Below, piece by piece: positions 1-12,166 of a DNA stretch of 64,000 bases (the stretch's first letter is position 1; every line of letters begins with the position of its first letter). The notes below the pieces were generated by a model. It was not told where the DNA came from. It saw only the letters and a list, made by a program, of their open reading frames with translations, and did not search any database. Source of the stretch: Poa pratensis (taxonomy: Eukaryota > Streptophyta > Magnoliopsida > Poales > Poaceae); contig CAMZMU010000089.1 of assembly GCA_947311845.1 (NCBI GenBank), forward strand, positions 22,487,017 through 22,551,016, in the 5' to 3' direction. The position numbers were made by a program, and so were the translations under genes.

Positions 1-123
1 AAGCATTTTGAGGCGCTTCGTACTAAGATAAACAAGTTTCTGGCTAAGCCCTACCCATCTCAGGTAGTGTGGTTGCACGGGTTAATTGTTCGGGCGGCCG
101 CTAGGGCTGTACTTTGTTTTTCA

Positions 124-282
124 AAACATCTCCACCTCCGACTGCTCCCAGCAGCTCGGGTTTTCACAAACTCTCCGAATGCTCCCAGCACTTCGGGTTT
201 TCATAAACATCTCCATTTGATCCCAGCAACATGGGTTTTATAAAATACTTTCTCGCCGATCGCTCCTAGCGACTCGGGTTTT
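124..282. repeat. Four diverged tandem units with a hairpin core
   Basis: Four consecutive units of about 37 to 50 bp share the order ACATCTCC, a variable spacer, CCCAGCA-CTCGGG and a T-rich tail (GGGTTTTCA or GGGTTTT). The core CCCAGCAGCTCGGG is an imperfect palindrome in each unit, so each could fold into a small stem. The units lie inside the LTR-like block and are probably part of that element. Their function is unknown. Confidence 0.5.
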
Positions 283-2530
283 TCCCCTGGAAACATTTTA
301 CCAAAGACCAGGCTCCCATCCTATAGTTTTGAGATAAGGATATAAGGATATACTATTAGAAAATATAATTTTCTTGATAGCACCTTCAGTAGAAGGCTTC
401 TCAAGTAAAGATCTATTTTTATAAACCTATTATATACTAGTAGATATCTTTGGCCAAACAATATTTTATAAAATAGTTTTGGGTGGCAAAATGCCACAGA
501 AGAAATAAAACATGCATTATTTTATTTTGAAAACAAAACATGCTTTAATAAAATAATAGGATTTCATTAGGATATGGTGAGGTGGCTTGCCTTGCTTAGC
601 AAACTGTCCCTGGTCTTGTTCTTCCTCGTAGGTGGGTTCAGCTTCCACGTACTGCTCCTCCTCTTGCGATTCTATGGTACCGGAAAATTAAACGTAGCTA
701 CCGTCAACTCTAAGAAGCGGGTTGACAACAATCTAAAGTACTTAAACCAGGCAGCAAGCATTTCAATACACAAACAACCTCTGGACAAAAATCTAAAACA
801 AACCCTAAACACAAACAACCAAAATCAATCCATTAGAACATGACTCTTAAGAATTAAGGGAATATCTGAGACAAAAGTATCTTTAATAGTTAAGGAAATA
901 CTTCAGACAAAAGTATCTTATTATGCACGCACTAACACTAGCACTTAGCACACTCACATGTAACCATGCTACTAACTTCAGAAACACCTACTACCAAGTA
1001 ACTAAACAGCCATCAATGATAACACCACTGTTCACGCAAGTTTAAGACTAAGAGCTCAAAAAGGTGCACTTGGCTTATTTAATAAGACACTACAAGAAGA
1101 CCACTTCAACAATTAAACCAAACAATCACACGCTAAATTACAGCACACAAATTCACCACACAACTTCATCTCAAATAAACACACACTTATTGACAACAAG
1201 ATCCTAAAACAAGTGTAACCTTTTGGGTAAGGTGAATTAAATTTAGCACCAGAGTAGATTGCTCTAAAATGTATTTAAGATGTTGAATATTGCTATAAAT
1301 GGTTAAAATAAGGCTCTGGACTTAATTTTTGGTTAAACAAGCAAAGACACACAATTTGTTTAAAAACAGAAATTTAAATTAATAGTTTTACTAGTTGTAA
1401 AAGTCCTGTTTTGGAAAATAAATCACTACTCAAAGAATATAGCTCCTAAAAATAAATCATTCTACCACAGTACACCTAATAACCAAAGGAAGCTATGAAA
1501 ATTGGATTTTGCATCAAAAGCTATTTTTAATAATGAATTAAAAATCGTCAAATAGCTACTGGTGTCAAACTTAAACTGAATACAACTCTAGGTTAACAAA
1601 TCTCCTGCATGCAAGACTGGGTTCTACAGAAATATATGAATTTTATCTTTCTGCACAAATTGGATTTACCCCAAAAGGACACTCCTAGCTCAAGATATCT
1701 TAAAAAGAGTGAAAAACACACTTTTTACTAGATTAAAACTGCAGAGCAAACTAAATCATATTTTTGCAAACGGCCAGTGCCACATGGTTAAGAAAACACA
1801 GAGGATTTCTACAAAATTTACTCCAAGCAATTTTCTCGTATAGATCTACCACAATCGAATTAAAGCTACACTAGATCCAGCACATGAATTTTAACAGGAA
1901 AAGATCTAAAAGGAAAAACAATAAACGGGCCAGATCTGCATGGATCTGGGCCGCGCAGTGCCGGATTGGGCCCAGATCGGTGCCCAGGCAAGCGCGGGAG
2001 GCTAAAAAAAACAAGGTTTAAACATGGCCATTGATCTGGAATCCGACGGTGCTGGTTCATCTCCTTCCCCAGGCTTGTCCAGAACGAGACAGAGGGCAAG
2101 AGCTCGACTCGGGGCGCTGGTCCTCACCGTGCGGTGGCTGGGAGTCGACGGCAAGGGTGCAGGGACGCGGAGGAGGCCGAGGGCGTCCTGGGGATGGTCC
2201 TGGAGCGTGCCGGCGTGCTCCCAGGTGATGGCGCGGGTGAGGGCTGCTTCCACGGTCGCCAATGGCAGCGGCGGCTCCGGGGTTCCTAAAAACAAAAGGA
2301 GGTGTCTATTAGCTAGGCCTCGAGGTGACGAATGCGATGGAACAAGAATGGGGAGCAGAGAGGGACGACATCAAAGGCACGCTTGCTCGTGAGCTCTCGG
2401 GTCCGAGATGGAAGATCTCGCGTTCTCCGGCGACAGAGAGGGAGAGAGCGTGTTTTGCTGCAAGGGGTGGGAGAGTGATGAGGGAGGGATGAAAATGACA
2501 AGGAGAGGGCACGGGAGAAGGACCGTGGCC

Positions 2531-2538
2531 TTTTATCC
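2531..2538 (-). promoter_or_regulatory. TATA-like box in the minus-strand LTR
   Basis: The minus strand reads GGATAAAA, followed downstream by a C/T-rich then GC-rich leader. Its place about 2 kb inside the LTR matches a retrotransposon U3 promoter. This is inference from position and composition only. Confidence 0.3.
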
Positions 2539-4601
2539 AAGCGCGTGTCGGTCCACGGTGCGCTGCGTGCACGGACGTGCGTGGGGTGGCTGTTGGAGGA
2601 CGATTGGACGAGCAGGGCGGTGTCTGGGAGGTGGGCGGTGGTGCAGAGCGTCGAGGGCAGCCACTGGCTCGTCTCTTAGACAGAGTGATGAGGGAGAGAG
2701 AGGGCTGCTCCTCTCCATGGGTTCCCGAGGTGGACGTGCTTGGTTAGGACAGCACGGTCGTCGTGCCTGCTCGGGATTTTGGGGATAGGGTGACGTAAGG
2801 GTGCAGAGAACCGTGGCGAGGTGGGCATGGCCGTGGTGCAGCACACACGCGAGACAAAGTTCGGGTGTGCACGGTGGACATGGCTCGGCCTGGCCGTTCT
2901 TCTCAACGTGACAGGCTCCGGGTGCATCTAGGGTCGGTCCAAGGTGTAGGGGTTTGAGTGCAGTTGGTTGGACAGCTTTTTGTTGACGTTTAAACGATAT
3001 TCAAACGAATTTGGAATGAATCAAAACGGATTCAGAAAAACGAGTTGCAGGAATTCAGACTTAGAATTTTGTAAGTCCCAGAAATCTGTTATTTTGTGTC
3101 CAAAGTTACTGAAGAACTTATGGTCCTAATGTGGTGTAAGTTTTTGGAGAAGGGCAGGGACTTGAAGTACATACTCCATAGTTTGTGAAACATATTTTAT
3201 AACATTTAAATCAAATGATTTGAGCTCTGGTTTATGCTGGTTAAAACTGAATGCCCTAACAGTTTCCAGCACCTGTTATTTTGGTGGCAACAAAACCATC
3301 ATGCAATAAGAATGTTTAAATCTGGAAAAGCTTAAAACAAACGTTGGAGTGATAGACAAGATAGAGTAGAAGAGATTCATGGAGGTGAGTTTCCAATTTT
3401 TCGAAAATTAAAAGGTTGGTGAGGCTCCAAAGATACTATCTTTTAACAGAAATGAAGATAGTTTCAGAGAAGGTTTTGCAAAGTTTTCTTCCAAATTTTG
3501 AGAAACATGAGAATATATTTTTGCATAAAAGAGTCACATATGACCATAGGAATGTTGGGTGATTTTACTAAGAATTTTGGAAATACTTTTATTCACAAAA
3601 TATTTTAAAATCCATTCCTGGCCTTTTGGAAAATAAATTGTAATAAATAAGAAAATGCTTCCAAAAAAATATTTTTAAATTGATATGAAAGGTTATATAA
3701 TATGGATCACAGAAGTAATTTTTAATAAATAACTCCTTTAAAAAAAATTGAGATTTCTTTTGAAAACAAGGAAAACATGAGGCTTCTTTTTAGTAGGCAC
3801 CAAAACATGGAGAGAAAATGGGTTTAATGGCCAAGATAAGAACATTGGCCATATTAGATGTGAAACACAAGTCATGAGGATGGGAAAGGAAGGTTTGTTA
3901 GAGCTCATAATGATTAAGAATTGATTGAAGAAAGATTGCCAAGATAAGAGGGACATAGCCACTACTTTGGAATACCACCAAAAGAACTTTGAATTAAAAT
4001 GCTAGGGAGTTTCATAATAAACCTCCATAGCTTGATGGAAAGTATAGACAGGGAACAATTGATCCTTGATGGTGTATTGATGGGAAGAGTAAATTTACCA
4101 CAATGGCCTGTCTCCAAAGTTGGAGGACTTTAATAGCTAGGAAGATAGCTTAAGATAGGATTCTAATATGATCTTTATATATAAGTTCTATTATTTGTAG
4201 GTTTCAAATTATCTAAGTCACACACATACGCAGAAACAAACAAGTACAATCATTCCAAGATAAACTTATGAAATGACCACACTTCTAGCAAGTCACAACA
4301 AGACAACAAGTTCACTCAAACAATTGTGTTTACAAAGCAATTTCCCAAGTGTTTTTGTGAGTTGGTGATCAAGCAAGATCATGACATTATCACCAAGAGG
4401 TAGGGTTCAAGTAGGTTGTGCTCACAAGGTTACTATTAGGTGTTAACAAACACATCCAACAAGGTACCCAAAATCAAACAAAGCAAAAAGGGAAGTGAAA
4501 CACAAGCATCAGTGAAGCAACTTCAAAAAGTTTTTGTTGCCCCTGATTTTTGGCTATCTAACAACTGGGTTATTCTGGCTTCCCAAAAGTGGGGCGTTAC
4601 A

Positions 4602-4653
4602 TATATCAACGACTTGTACACTACAACATGCAGTGGTGTGCTGGGTCACCGCA
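4602..4653 (+). mobile_element. Remnant 3' end of the 5' LTR of a degenerate Gypsy-type element
   Basis: About 50 bp ending in GCTGGGTCACCGCA match, with only a few differences, the end of the LTR at 11856-11907. A primer binding site follows two bases later. The rest of this 5' LTR is displaced by the minus-strand insertion that ends at 4601. TATAT at 4602-4606 would be the target duplication of that insertion. Confidence 0.65.
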
Positions 4654-4655
4654 GA

Positions 4656-4667
4656 TGGTATTAGAGC
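4656..4667 (+). other. Primer binding site, initiator tRNA-Met type
   Basis: TGGTATTAGAGC differs by one base from TGGTATCAGAGC, the usual plant initiator methionine tRNA primer site. It sits two bases after the end of the 5' LTR, where reverse transcription would start. Confidence 0.65.
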
Positions 4668-7600
4668 GAAACGACCTTAGGATTAAAACCCTTTTAGGAG
4701 ACTTGTAGGTTGGTAAGACTATAGGAAGTTATCCTATTTATCTAAACTCTATATTTTTACAATTACGATGGTTATTCACTTGAGAATAATACTGTCATAC
4801 TTGTATATACATTTCCTTACCCAACTGGAGTAGATATTCTTATTTATTATTCTATAGATATAATATTCATCTACCATATTTCTTTTCAACTTGGTATGAC
4901 CAGTTAAGATTGTCCTGTACCAGTTGATACACCAAATAGATTACATCTAAGTCAGTGTTACCTACATGGTATCATTGATAACCCTATCCTATGAAGTAGA
5001 ACCCTATCATAAGTTCATGATGGAGGAAATTAGGAGATGTTTGATGATAGTGGAGAATCATCGACATTCAACTATGGAAGGTACGTATGCCAATACCCTA
5101 ATGATGCAGTTCAAAGGGGATTCACCTGAGTATAGTATAAAGTGTTAAGGAAAATAGGAGATGGAATAACCAATGAAGGAAGCTATAGTACAACTTATGA
5201 TGTGCAATCAGCGACTACATGAAGGATACAGATATGTCTACAGACGTTTGTTCTAGTCAGAGGGAAGATTCAATCTACATGGTGTTTAGTTCCATACGAA
5301 AACAAGCCAAACCACAACTACTCTTTGAGTACTTTGTCCTAGGATATTCCGTTGCAAATGGGAAATTGGGGTAAATACTGAGGCAAAGAGTTGTTTTAGC
5401 ATAGGACTATAAGGTAATATATACCTATCTGGTAGTGTATAGCATCTAAGCCTGGGTACTTGAGATGTTTTTACTCAAAGTAATACTTATTGTACGGGCT
5501 TATGTTGCATGATTGATATATAACGGCATTTGCGATTTATTGGATCTTATTGGATTTTTGATTGGCTAGGTTGGTACATGAAGTTAGAACTTGATGTACA
5601 ATGGCATGATTGTCACATTGAGTTCTTTTCTTGATGTTACTGATCCAGAGGTGGATAGGGTTCGTGTAAGGGAGAGACGTGTTCTCAGAAGTTTCAAACA
5701 ACAATGAAAGCTCATGAAGAGAAGGAAGTCAAGGTGATCAAAGTAAATGAAGCTACACGTGGGGATAGACCACAACCCACATCATATTTGGATTTGGAGG
5801 TCTATATCATCAGAACATGGAAGGATGGAGGAACTGCGTAAGTTCAAAGAAGAGTATCATCACAAGTTGAAGGAAGGTTTACTAACGATGATGATCGGAA
5901 AGCTACATGATAAACTCTACTGAAGTAGGAGAATTATGAAGTTGGAAGATTTAAATACCAGGTCTTGTCGTGACAAATCTTTGATTTGGACAGTCAAATT
6001 TAAAGTCTTATCCAAGGATGACGATTATAGAGTGAAGGATATCGAGCGGGAACTGAAAGACGCTGGATTAAGAAGCCACAATATGTAGTCATATATTGTT
6101 GGGAGTTGTCGCAACTTGGCGGAAGAAGTTAGTGTTGGATGAACCAAAAGGCACAACTGATATTTGGAGAAAGTTTGAGAAGAAGTTGTATATGATTTGT
6201 ATGTCTAAAAGAGCTATGAAGTTGACGGTAGAGGAGTATGAAGCAACAATCCAATACTTAGCGGTCAATAACAAGGTCTGATATGTCAAGTAAGGCAAGA
6301 TATCAGAATTCACAGAGGTTAAAGAAATACAACTTCAAGGTTTATTGTTCGAAAGGACACATCAAAACCATGGGAAAGCAGTTCATGGGTTGTTGATAGT
6401 CCAAGGAGTTAGTTTAGTTATTATGAATGAAGCTGATATAGACATGAGAGGTCAAGGTACTAAAGCACCATCTATACAGAAGGGTAACTATAAAGAAGGA
6501 TGGATTACCATAGGATTGACATCCTAGATCAAAGGACTTACATGGATGATGAACGAGCACAAGATTGGAGAGTCACATAGTCAGATCAACCAACAGTAAG
6601 GATCAATTGCAGTACCAGACATATGAAAGAGTTGTTATATCAGCCGAGTTTTGACTAGATGACCAACAACCTATTCTTGATTAGAGTTAAGTTATCACCA
6701 ATTGCAATCAGTTTTGCAATAGTTTTTTCTCTAGACCCTAGGTAAGCCAACTGGAATGCTAGTTAGAGTAAATATCTGATTTACCGGGAGATCTTATTGG
6801 TTGTTCACGTCAGGGTGGACTTATCAATTGTACTCCGGGAAGCTATTGGGTGTTGGAAAAGATAACTCTTAACCAGAGAATGACTGGGGAATCACAACCT
6901 TGTGGAAGTACCCTGTATTCTTCGAGAAACCCTTAGGTATAATTGGTGGACGTTTGAGTAGAAAGGTGGATAGTAAAGGCAGATCCATTCAGCAGAATAG
7001 ATTTGGTGGTTACTTGAGACTGAACGGATACCACAGGATGAAGATCGACTAATAGATGGTCAGGACGAAGGAAGACCTAGAATTTTCTAAGGGGGAGAGT
7101 GAATCCTGTAACCAGATAGTACTTTGGAAAATACAAGGTAGAAGTAAGAAGGAATACCTTGACTTTTACAAATATGACTTGATTGCAAGTGCTCAGAAGT
7201 TCTTTGAAAAAGAGAAGAATTTCTTGAAATCTTTGAGGGAAACGTAAGTCAAAGGGGTAGTTGAAATCTGGAAGATAAGAGTCACAAGGAATCAGATAGG
7301 CATAGGAGTTGTGACTGGAGGATCTGAAGGAGATTGAACGAAAGAAACTTCAGTTCAAGGATGAGAAAAGAGTATTTAGTCGACACCTTGATCCAAGGGT
7401 TCGACGGTCCTCTGATGTCTACCTAGGATTCGTAACTTGACTACAAGTGACTAAAGCAACTCAAGATGAGTAAAGTATTCATGACTGGATAGATAAGTGT
7501 ATCTACTTCATTCCGAGGAAGAGAGCCATCAAGGATAAACTAACCTCTTCAAAACTTGTCAAGGACAATTACCTCACACTCTAGAGACGAAGGGAGATAA

Positions 7601-7978
7601 ACCTTACCGTCTGAAGTGGAAACTTCTTTGTCTTATGGTCGCTAAGGAAGTATGCCAAGGATCATGAATGGACATTTTATAAGGGTGTGGAAGAGGATCT
7701 TGGTTTGATAGAAATGAAGGTAGTCAAAATTGATGATATCCGTGAGCTACGAACAAGTAGTGATTTACAGAAACAGGTCGAAGGATTGACTAATCCTCAC
7801 GGCAGGTTAGCCCAATCAACAAAGGATGCAGATCAGGTTTTGGACAAAGGATCAATTATATCCAAGACCACAACAGAGAAAGATTATACGAGTTGATGTC
7901 GGAAAGAGTGCTTTACACTCATCAATACGTTAGGGAAACCGCAACTTCGGGACGAAGTTGATTTTAAGGGGGAGAGTA
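4668..7978 (+). pseudogene. Degenerate internal region of a Gypsy-type element (gag-like remnants)
   Basis: The 3.3-kb segment between primer site and polypurine tract has only short ORFs broken by many stops. The stretch at about 6096-6281 reads as a gag-like fragment, with a W-x2-FEKK motif and then KRAMKL-x-VEEYEA. A charged segment downstream (about 7056-7247 and 7687-7896) is Lys/Glu-rich. I could not find a YVDD reverse transcriptase, a DSG protease or a DD35E integrase, so pol is either missing or beyond recognition. The length is short for a full Gypsy core of about 5 kb, which suggests deletion. It ends in AAGGGGGAGAGTA, the polypurine tract at 7966-7978. The copy cannot be autonomous. 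Confidence 0.5.
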
Positions 7979-10900
7979 TGTAATGACCCATATTTCAGAG
8001 AGTAGAAAGGGGCTAACTTAAATTTGTGCATTTGCATAGCATGCATCTGAAAATCTGGCGAAATTAAAAACTTTTCCGACAAAGTCATAGAGTGATCGAC
8101 CAACACTCGAAAGACTAGTTGAGAATGCCGTTAGTTTGACGAGTAACTAAAAACTTGGAATCAAACTTGTTTAACTTAAGTCGAGGTTTCGCTGATGTTG
8201 GTGAATTAGACTTAGTCATCAACGTTAGTGCGATAAACTTCAAACCTGATCTCATCTATTCTCAAATAATCTGATCATAAGTAATAATACGACAATCTAT
8301 AAATCAAATGATGAGTATGACTTACATCATTAATCAAATAAGTACATTTTTAAAAGGAAAGATAAGGAGAAGTGCATGGAAGGATAATAAAAGCCAAACT
8401 AAATCTTAATCTAGATCTTCTTACTTTATCTAGATCATCTTATCTTATTGTCTCCCAATCTTCTCGAAGTCATTCAGCAAGAGGAGCTAACCCAGAAAAC
8501 AAGGTAAAGCAACAAGAGGATTTTGAAGAAGGATTTCTTAGGTTGGCATAGAAGTACTATGTCCATCTATAATGGAGATATGGAAGTCTTATATCAGAAC
8601 CTTATCTTATTAATCTCTCTAGAAAGAGTGTGATATTCCAAGGTTCGTGGTATATAGAAGTAGTTCGGTAACAAGCCTTATAACCTTGTTAACAAATCAC
8701 TCGTGTATGCACAAACAATTGAGTGTCATATACAAATAGACAGAAGGTCATATTATCAAGTAATCCCTGCCACTTGAATATGAAATGTAATTTGGTGACA
8801 AGACTAGCTACCTTGTTAATAAATTCTTCTTATATTCATAAGGCAATTGGATGACTTAAATACACATACATTTTTCTATAACCAACCAATAGAAAGGTTT
8901 GCTAGGACAGAGATGGATGTCTTCACCACAAGGGTGAGGCAGGTGATGTTGGATACCAGATAATGGACTTCAAGAGCCTGTCTTAAGTCCAGGTATTGAC
9001 TTGAGGGATCAATACCAAGTTAAAGACCACAATGGATGATCATCTGGAGCATCTGGATTCAAGTAGGAAACTATGAGATACAACCATGATCCATATAAGA
9101 GAAGGAACATGAGGAAATACTAAACCACAAATATAACTTAGGCAACATAATCAAGTATCCAAATAAGATAGTGACATGGTAGTTTATAGTGTTTCTCCAA
9201 TCTTGATTATCCAGGAGAAAGTAAAGCCAAAGCAAAAAACCATATGATCATCACCCATATTTAACCATCACATGAGTTAACTCTCAAATTCATGTGAGTG
9301 GACAAGTCTCATATGAGAGTAGATCACAAGTTCATCTAGTGGAATACTTAGCAAATCATGCATATAATGCTGGACAACAATTTGGTGTTGCCCATGAATT
9401 AATAAAGCACCCAAGACAAGTTTGAATATTTGTCATTTTATCTAGAGTTGAAATCAATCAAAAAATTATCTTTAGTATTTGAAAATAACAAGTTTTCACA
9501 AATAAACAATAAAGCAATATATTTTCTTGTTGCTAAAAAATAATGCACAACAAAAAAAGAGGTGTTAAGTTACACATTTCAAAGTGAGAAATAATCCAAA
9601 ACAAGGAAAATCACTTTAAATGATAAGTGAATTCAAAATACAACAAGTATTCAAAGTTCAAAGTTGAAACTAATGTCATAATGAAATTCTACACATCCAG
9701 GGACTTTCCTGCTATTAAAACCATCTCAAATAGGTCCTCAAATCATTTAAAACAGGAGCCAGGGGCCTGTTTCCACTGTTTCTGCAATTCCCTGGAAACC
9801 CAGGGGGGTTTCTGCAAAATGGCAGAGCCGTATTCATCCTCACGACCTCGCCGTCGCGCTGTCCATCGCCGCGGATGCTCCTCGATGCGCGCCACCGCCG
9901 TTCTCCGGCTATAAATAGCAGCCGCCGCCGCATAAATCGGAAACCCTAGCCGCCATTTCTTTCCCCAAACCCTAACCCTAACCATGCGGGTCTCCACCAT
10001 TGGGAAGCTCCGCCGTGCCTCCCTCGTTCTCCTCGTTGAGCCGTGCTTGCTGGGAGGCAAGCAATTGACGGAATCAAGCTCGTCTTCTCCAAGTCCGGAC
10101 ACCGGTTGTCGCGGACGAGTTCGTCACCGTCAAGTAACGCCGTGCTCCACCGAGGCTACCTACGTGCTCGTGGTGAGCCTAGCTATCTTCTTGTGCCCTT
10201 AATTCATCCAATTACTTCCTGGGTAGTCGCCGTGCCATGCGCCACCTTCGGCCACCGTGCGAGCTCGTCGCCGGCGACGCTCTGGTGACAATTAACCACC
10301 GGCGGCCACCACCAAATGGTAGCCCACGTCGTAGTCCGCTAGATGCACACCCGAATTCGGCTTAATTGCTCAAATGCATCGGATTCGAGCTCGGGTTGGG
10401 AGCAAGCTCCATTGCTGACGTCATCCTGACGAATCAGAAAATTCTTTTAAAATTCATTTAGAAATTATGAAAATCCTGACAGGTGGACCCTACTGTCAGA
10501 TTTTTAATCATTTGGGAAAATAATTTTGGTAATTATTAAAACTATGACAAGTGGAACCAACTCATTTAATAAATTCCAGAAATTGTTTAAATTGAATTTA
10601 AACTTTGGATATTCATAACTAAATCATTTTAAATTATAAAAATACAAACAATATACCAAAATGTTAAGAAAAATTAAATCAATATATTTATATCATTTGA
10701 ATGTGTGTTCAATTACAATTTAATCAATCTAAAATTGAAACAACGATTTACTTATCATTTTAAATATGGAGTTAATTTGAAATGCTATTTTGGATGCATT
10801 TCAACTTCATTTAAAAATGCTTCACATGTTTAAAATTTCAAATTCGAAAATGTGTTATAACCATTTCATGTCCTACATTGTGTGCATTAAATGGTTAATT

Positions 10901-11907
10901 TAAATGATATTTTCTATAATGAAAATAATTATTAAAAGATGATCACATAATCTAAAATTGAAATATCTACTTAATAAAACAAGAACACTTATTATTACTA
11001 TCTTTAATAATTAGTTCAATTCTCTATTTATTCATTTAAGACAATACTCTAAAACTAAGAATTGAAACATAAAATGATGTTACTTTACTTGTTTCCTTTT
11101 AAGTGTGATACTTAAATAAAAGATGAACTCATAAGTGGTTGTCTTAATAATTGATAATACTTCATCAATTAAATAAAAGTGAAACACACTTAAGTCTTGA
11201 AGAAATAGGTTTCTAAAATAACCAAGTGAATCATATCATATTCTAAAATCTTAAACATTCACTAATCTGAACTCATTAACAACTTAAGCACCAATAACAT
11301 CACCCTTTCTTATTATATGAACATGCTGAGTAACGCTCGTGTTCCTCACCATTTCTTCCGTTGAGCCCCTGCTTAGATTATTGGAGACAACAGGGGAATG
11401 ACAGGAATCCATCACGACGTTGGGGAAGGTCTTTAACGAGGAGTCAAATCAACCTTGTGGAGCTTGAAGGAGTCAACCTCTACTATGCCAACGGAGGAGT
11501 GGCGACAACAGTGCAATGGTGGACACAACGACAACAATGCCTATGGAGAAGATAAGGATTATTGGAAGAAGGAGCACAACTCTCGACAAAGATATTCCAG
11601 GTGGATAGATTAGGGCTGTGACAACAGCAGTAGTGGATCAGGAATTAGAGCTAGAGCTGATATCCGGCTTAGTACCACGACTTGGATCTTTTCGGAGTTT
11701 CATTTGCATGAGACCTATTTCTGTTTGTAAAGGAGGTTCTCGAGATTTTTTCTTGAATAGTGTTGTAATCCTATAGTGTTACCTTGGACCAACAATGTTT
11801 CTGTTGTACTACTCTGAGGGATGTAATATTTATGGAAAGGTCCTTCCGTGAGTATTATATCAACAACTTGTAGACTACAACATGCAGTGGTGTGCTGGGT
11901 CACCGCA
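7979..11907 (+). mobile_element. 3' LTR (about 3.9 kb) of the degenerate Gypsy-type element
   Basis: The LTR starts with TGTAATGACCC immediately after a polypurine tract and ends with CACCGCA, matching the 5' LTR remnant at 4653. It contains an AT-rich first half, a promoter-like block at about 9830-10300 with TATA box and an AAACCCTAACCCTAACC leader, a second AT-rich half, and a terminal R/U5-like stretch. Internal ORFs show no domains and are treated as chance. A 3.9-kb LTR is unusually long but within the range of Triticeae Gypsy families. The family name is not assigned. Confidence 0.55.
9909..9918 (+). promoter_or_regulatory. TATA box of the 3.9-kb LTR
   Basis: CTATAAATAG lies in a GC-rich context and is followed by a leader with CCCTAACCCTAACC, about 1.93 kb into the LTR. 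It is the likely transcription start region of the element. Confidence 0.5.
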
Positions 11908-12166
11908 CGTACGCCATCGTACATGTGTCGCCTGGTTTCGACCGCGAGGGCCTCGCTGCTCCACAGCGCTCCTTCGCGCGCCTGCGGACGGCGGAGTGCA
12001 ACGTGTCGTGCCGAACTTTGATTACACCGCACATTGACTTTTCTTTCTCGTACGGGACGCACGCGCACGTACAAAAATTGGATTTTGCCACCTCCTGCAG
12101 TGCGCCACGTGGCTTGCTCGGGTTGTTCCTAAAGTGCCCTTTCCAAAGGGAACCCTTTTTGTAGTG
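11908..12166 (-). mobile_element. Terminal part of a CACTA transposon
   Basis: On the minus strand the block starts at 12166 with CACTACAAAAAGGGTTCCC, the classic CACTA terminal inverted repeat start, followed by GC-rich subterminal sequence. It is cut at 11908 by the LTR of the Gypsy-type element, so only one end is visible. CGTAC at 11908-11912 would be the Gypsy target duplication. No transposase coding sequence is present. Confidence 0.55.

Larger units (their letters stand above)
1..4601 (-). mobile_element. LTR-like region of a minus-strand retrotransposon, truncated by the window start
   Basis: Read on the minus strand, the block begins at 4601 with TGTAACGCCCC, a typical LTR start for grass Gypsy-type elements. 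It is directly followed on the plus strand by TATAT and the end of another element's LTR, so it appears to be an insertion into that LTR. About 2.07 kb into it lies a minus-strand TATA-like box, followed by a GC-rich leader, the usual layout of a long LTR promoter. No primer binding site or coding domain was found down to position 1. The small ORFs inside show no domain and I do not regard them as genes. The family is not recognised. The far end and the second target duplication lie outside the window. Confidence 0.4.
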
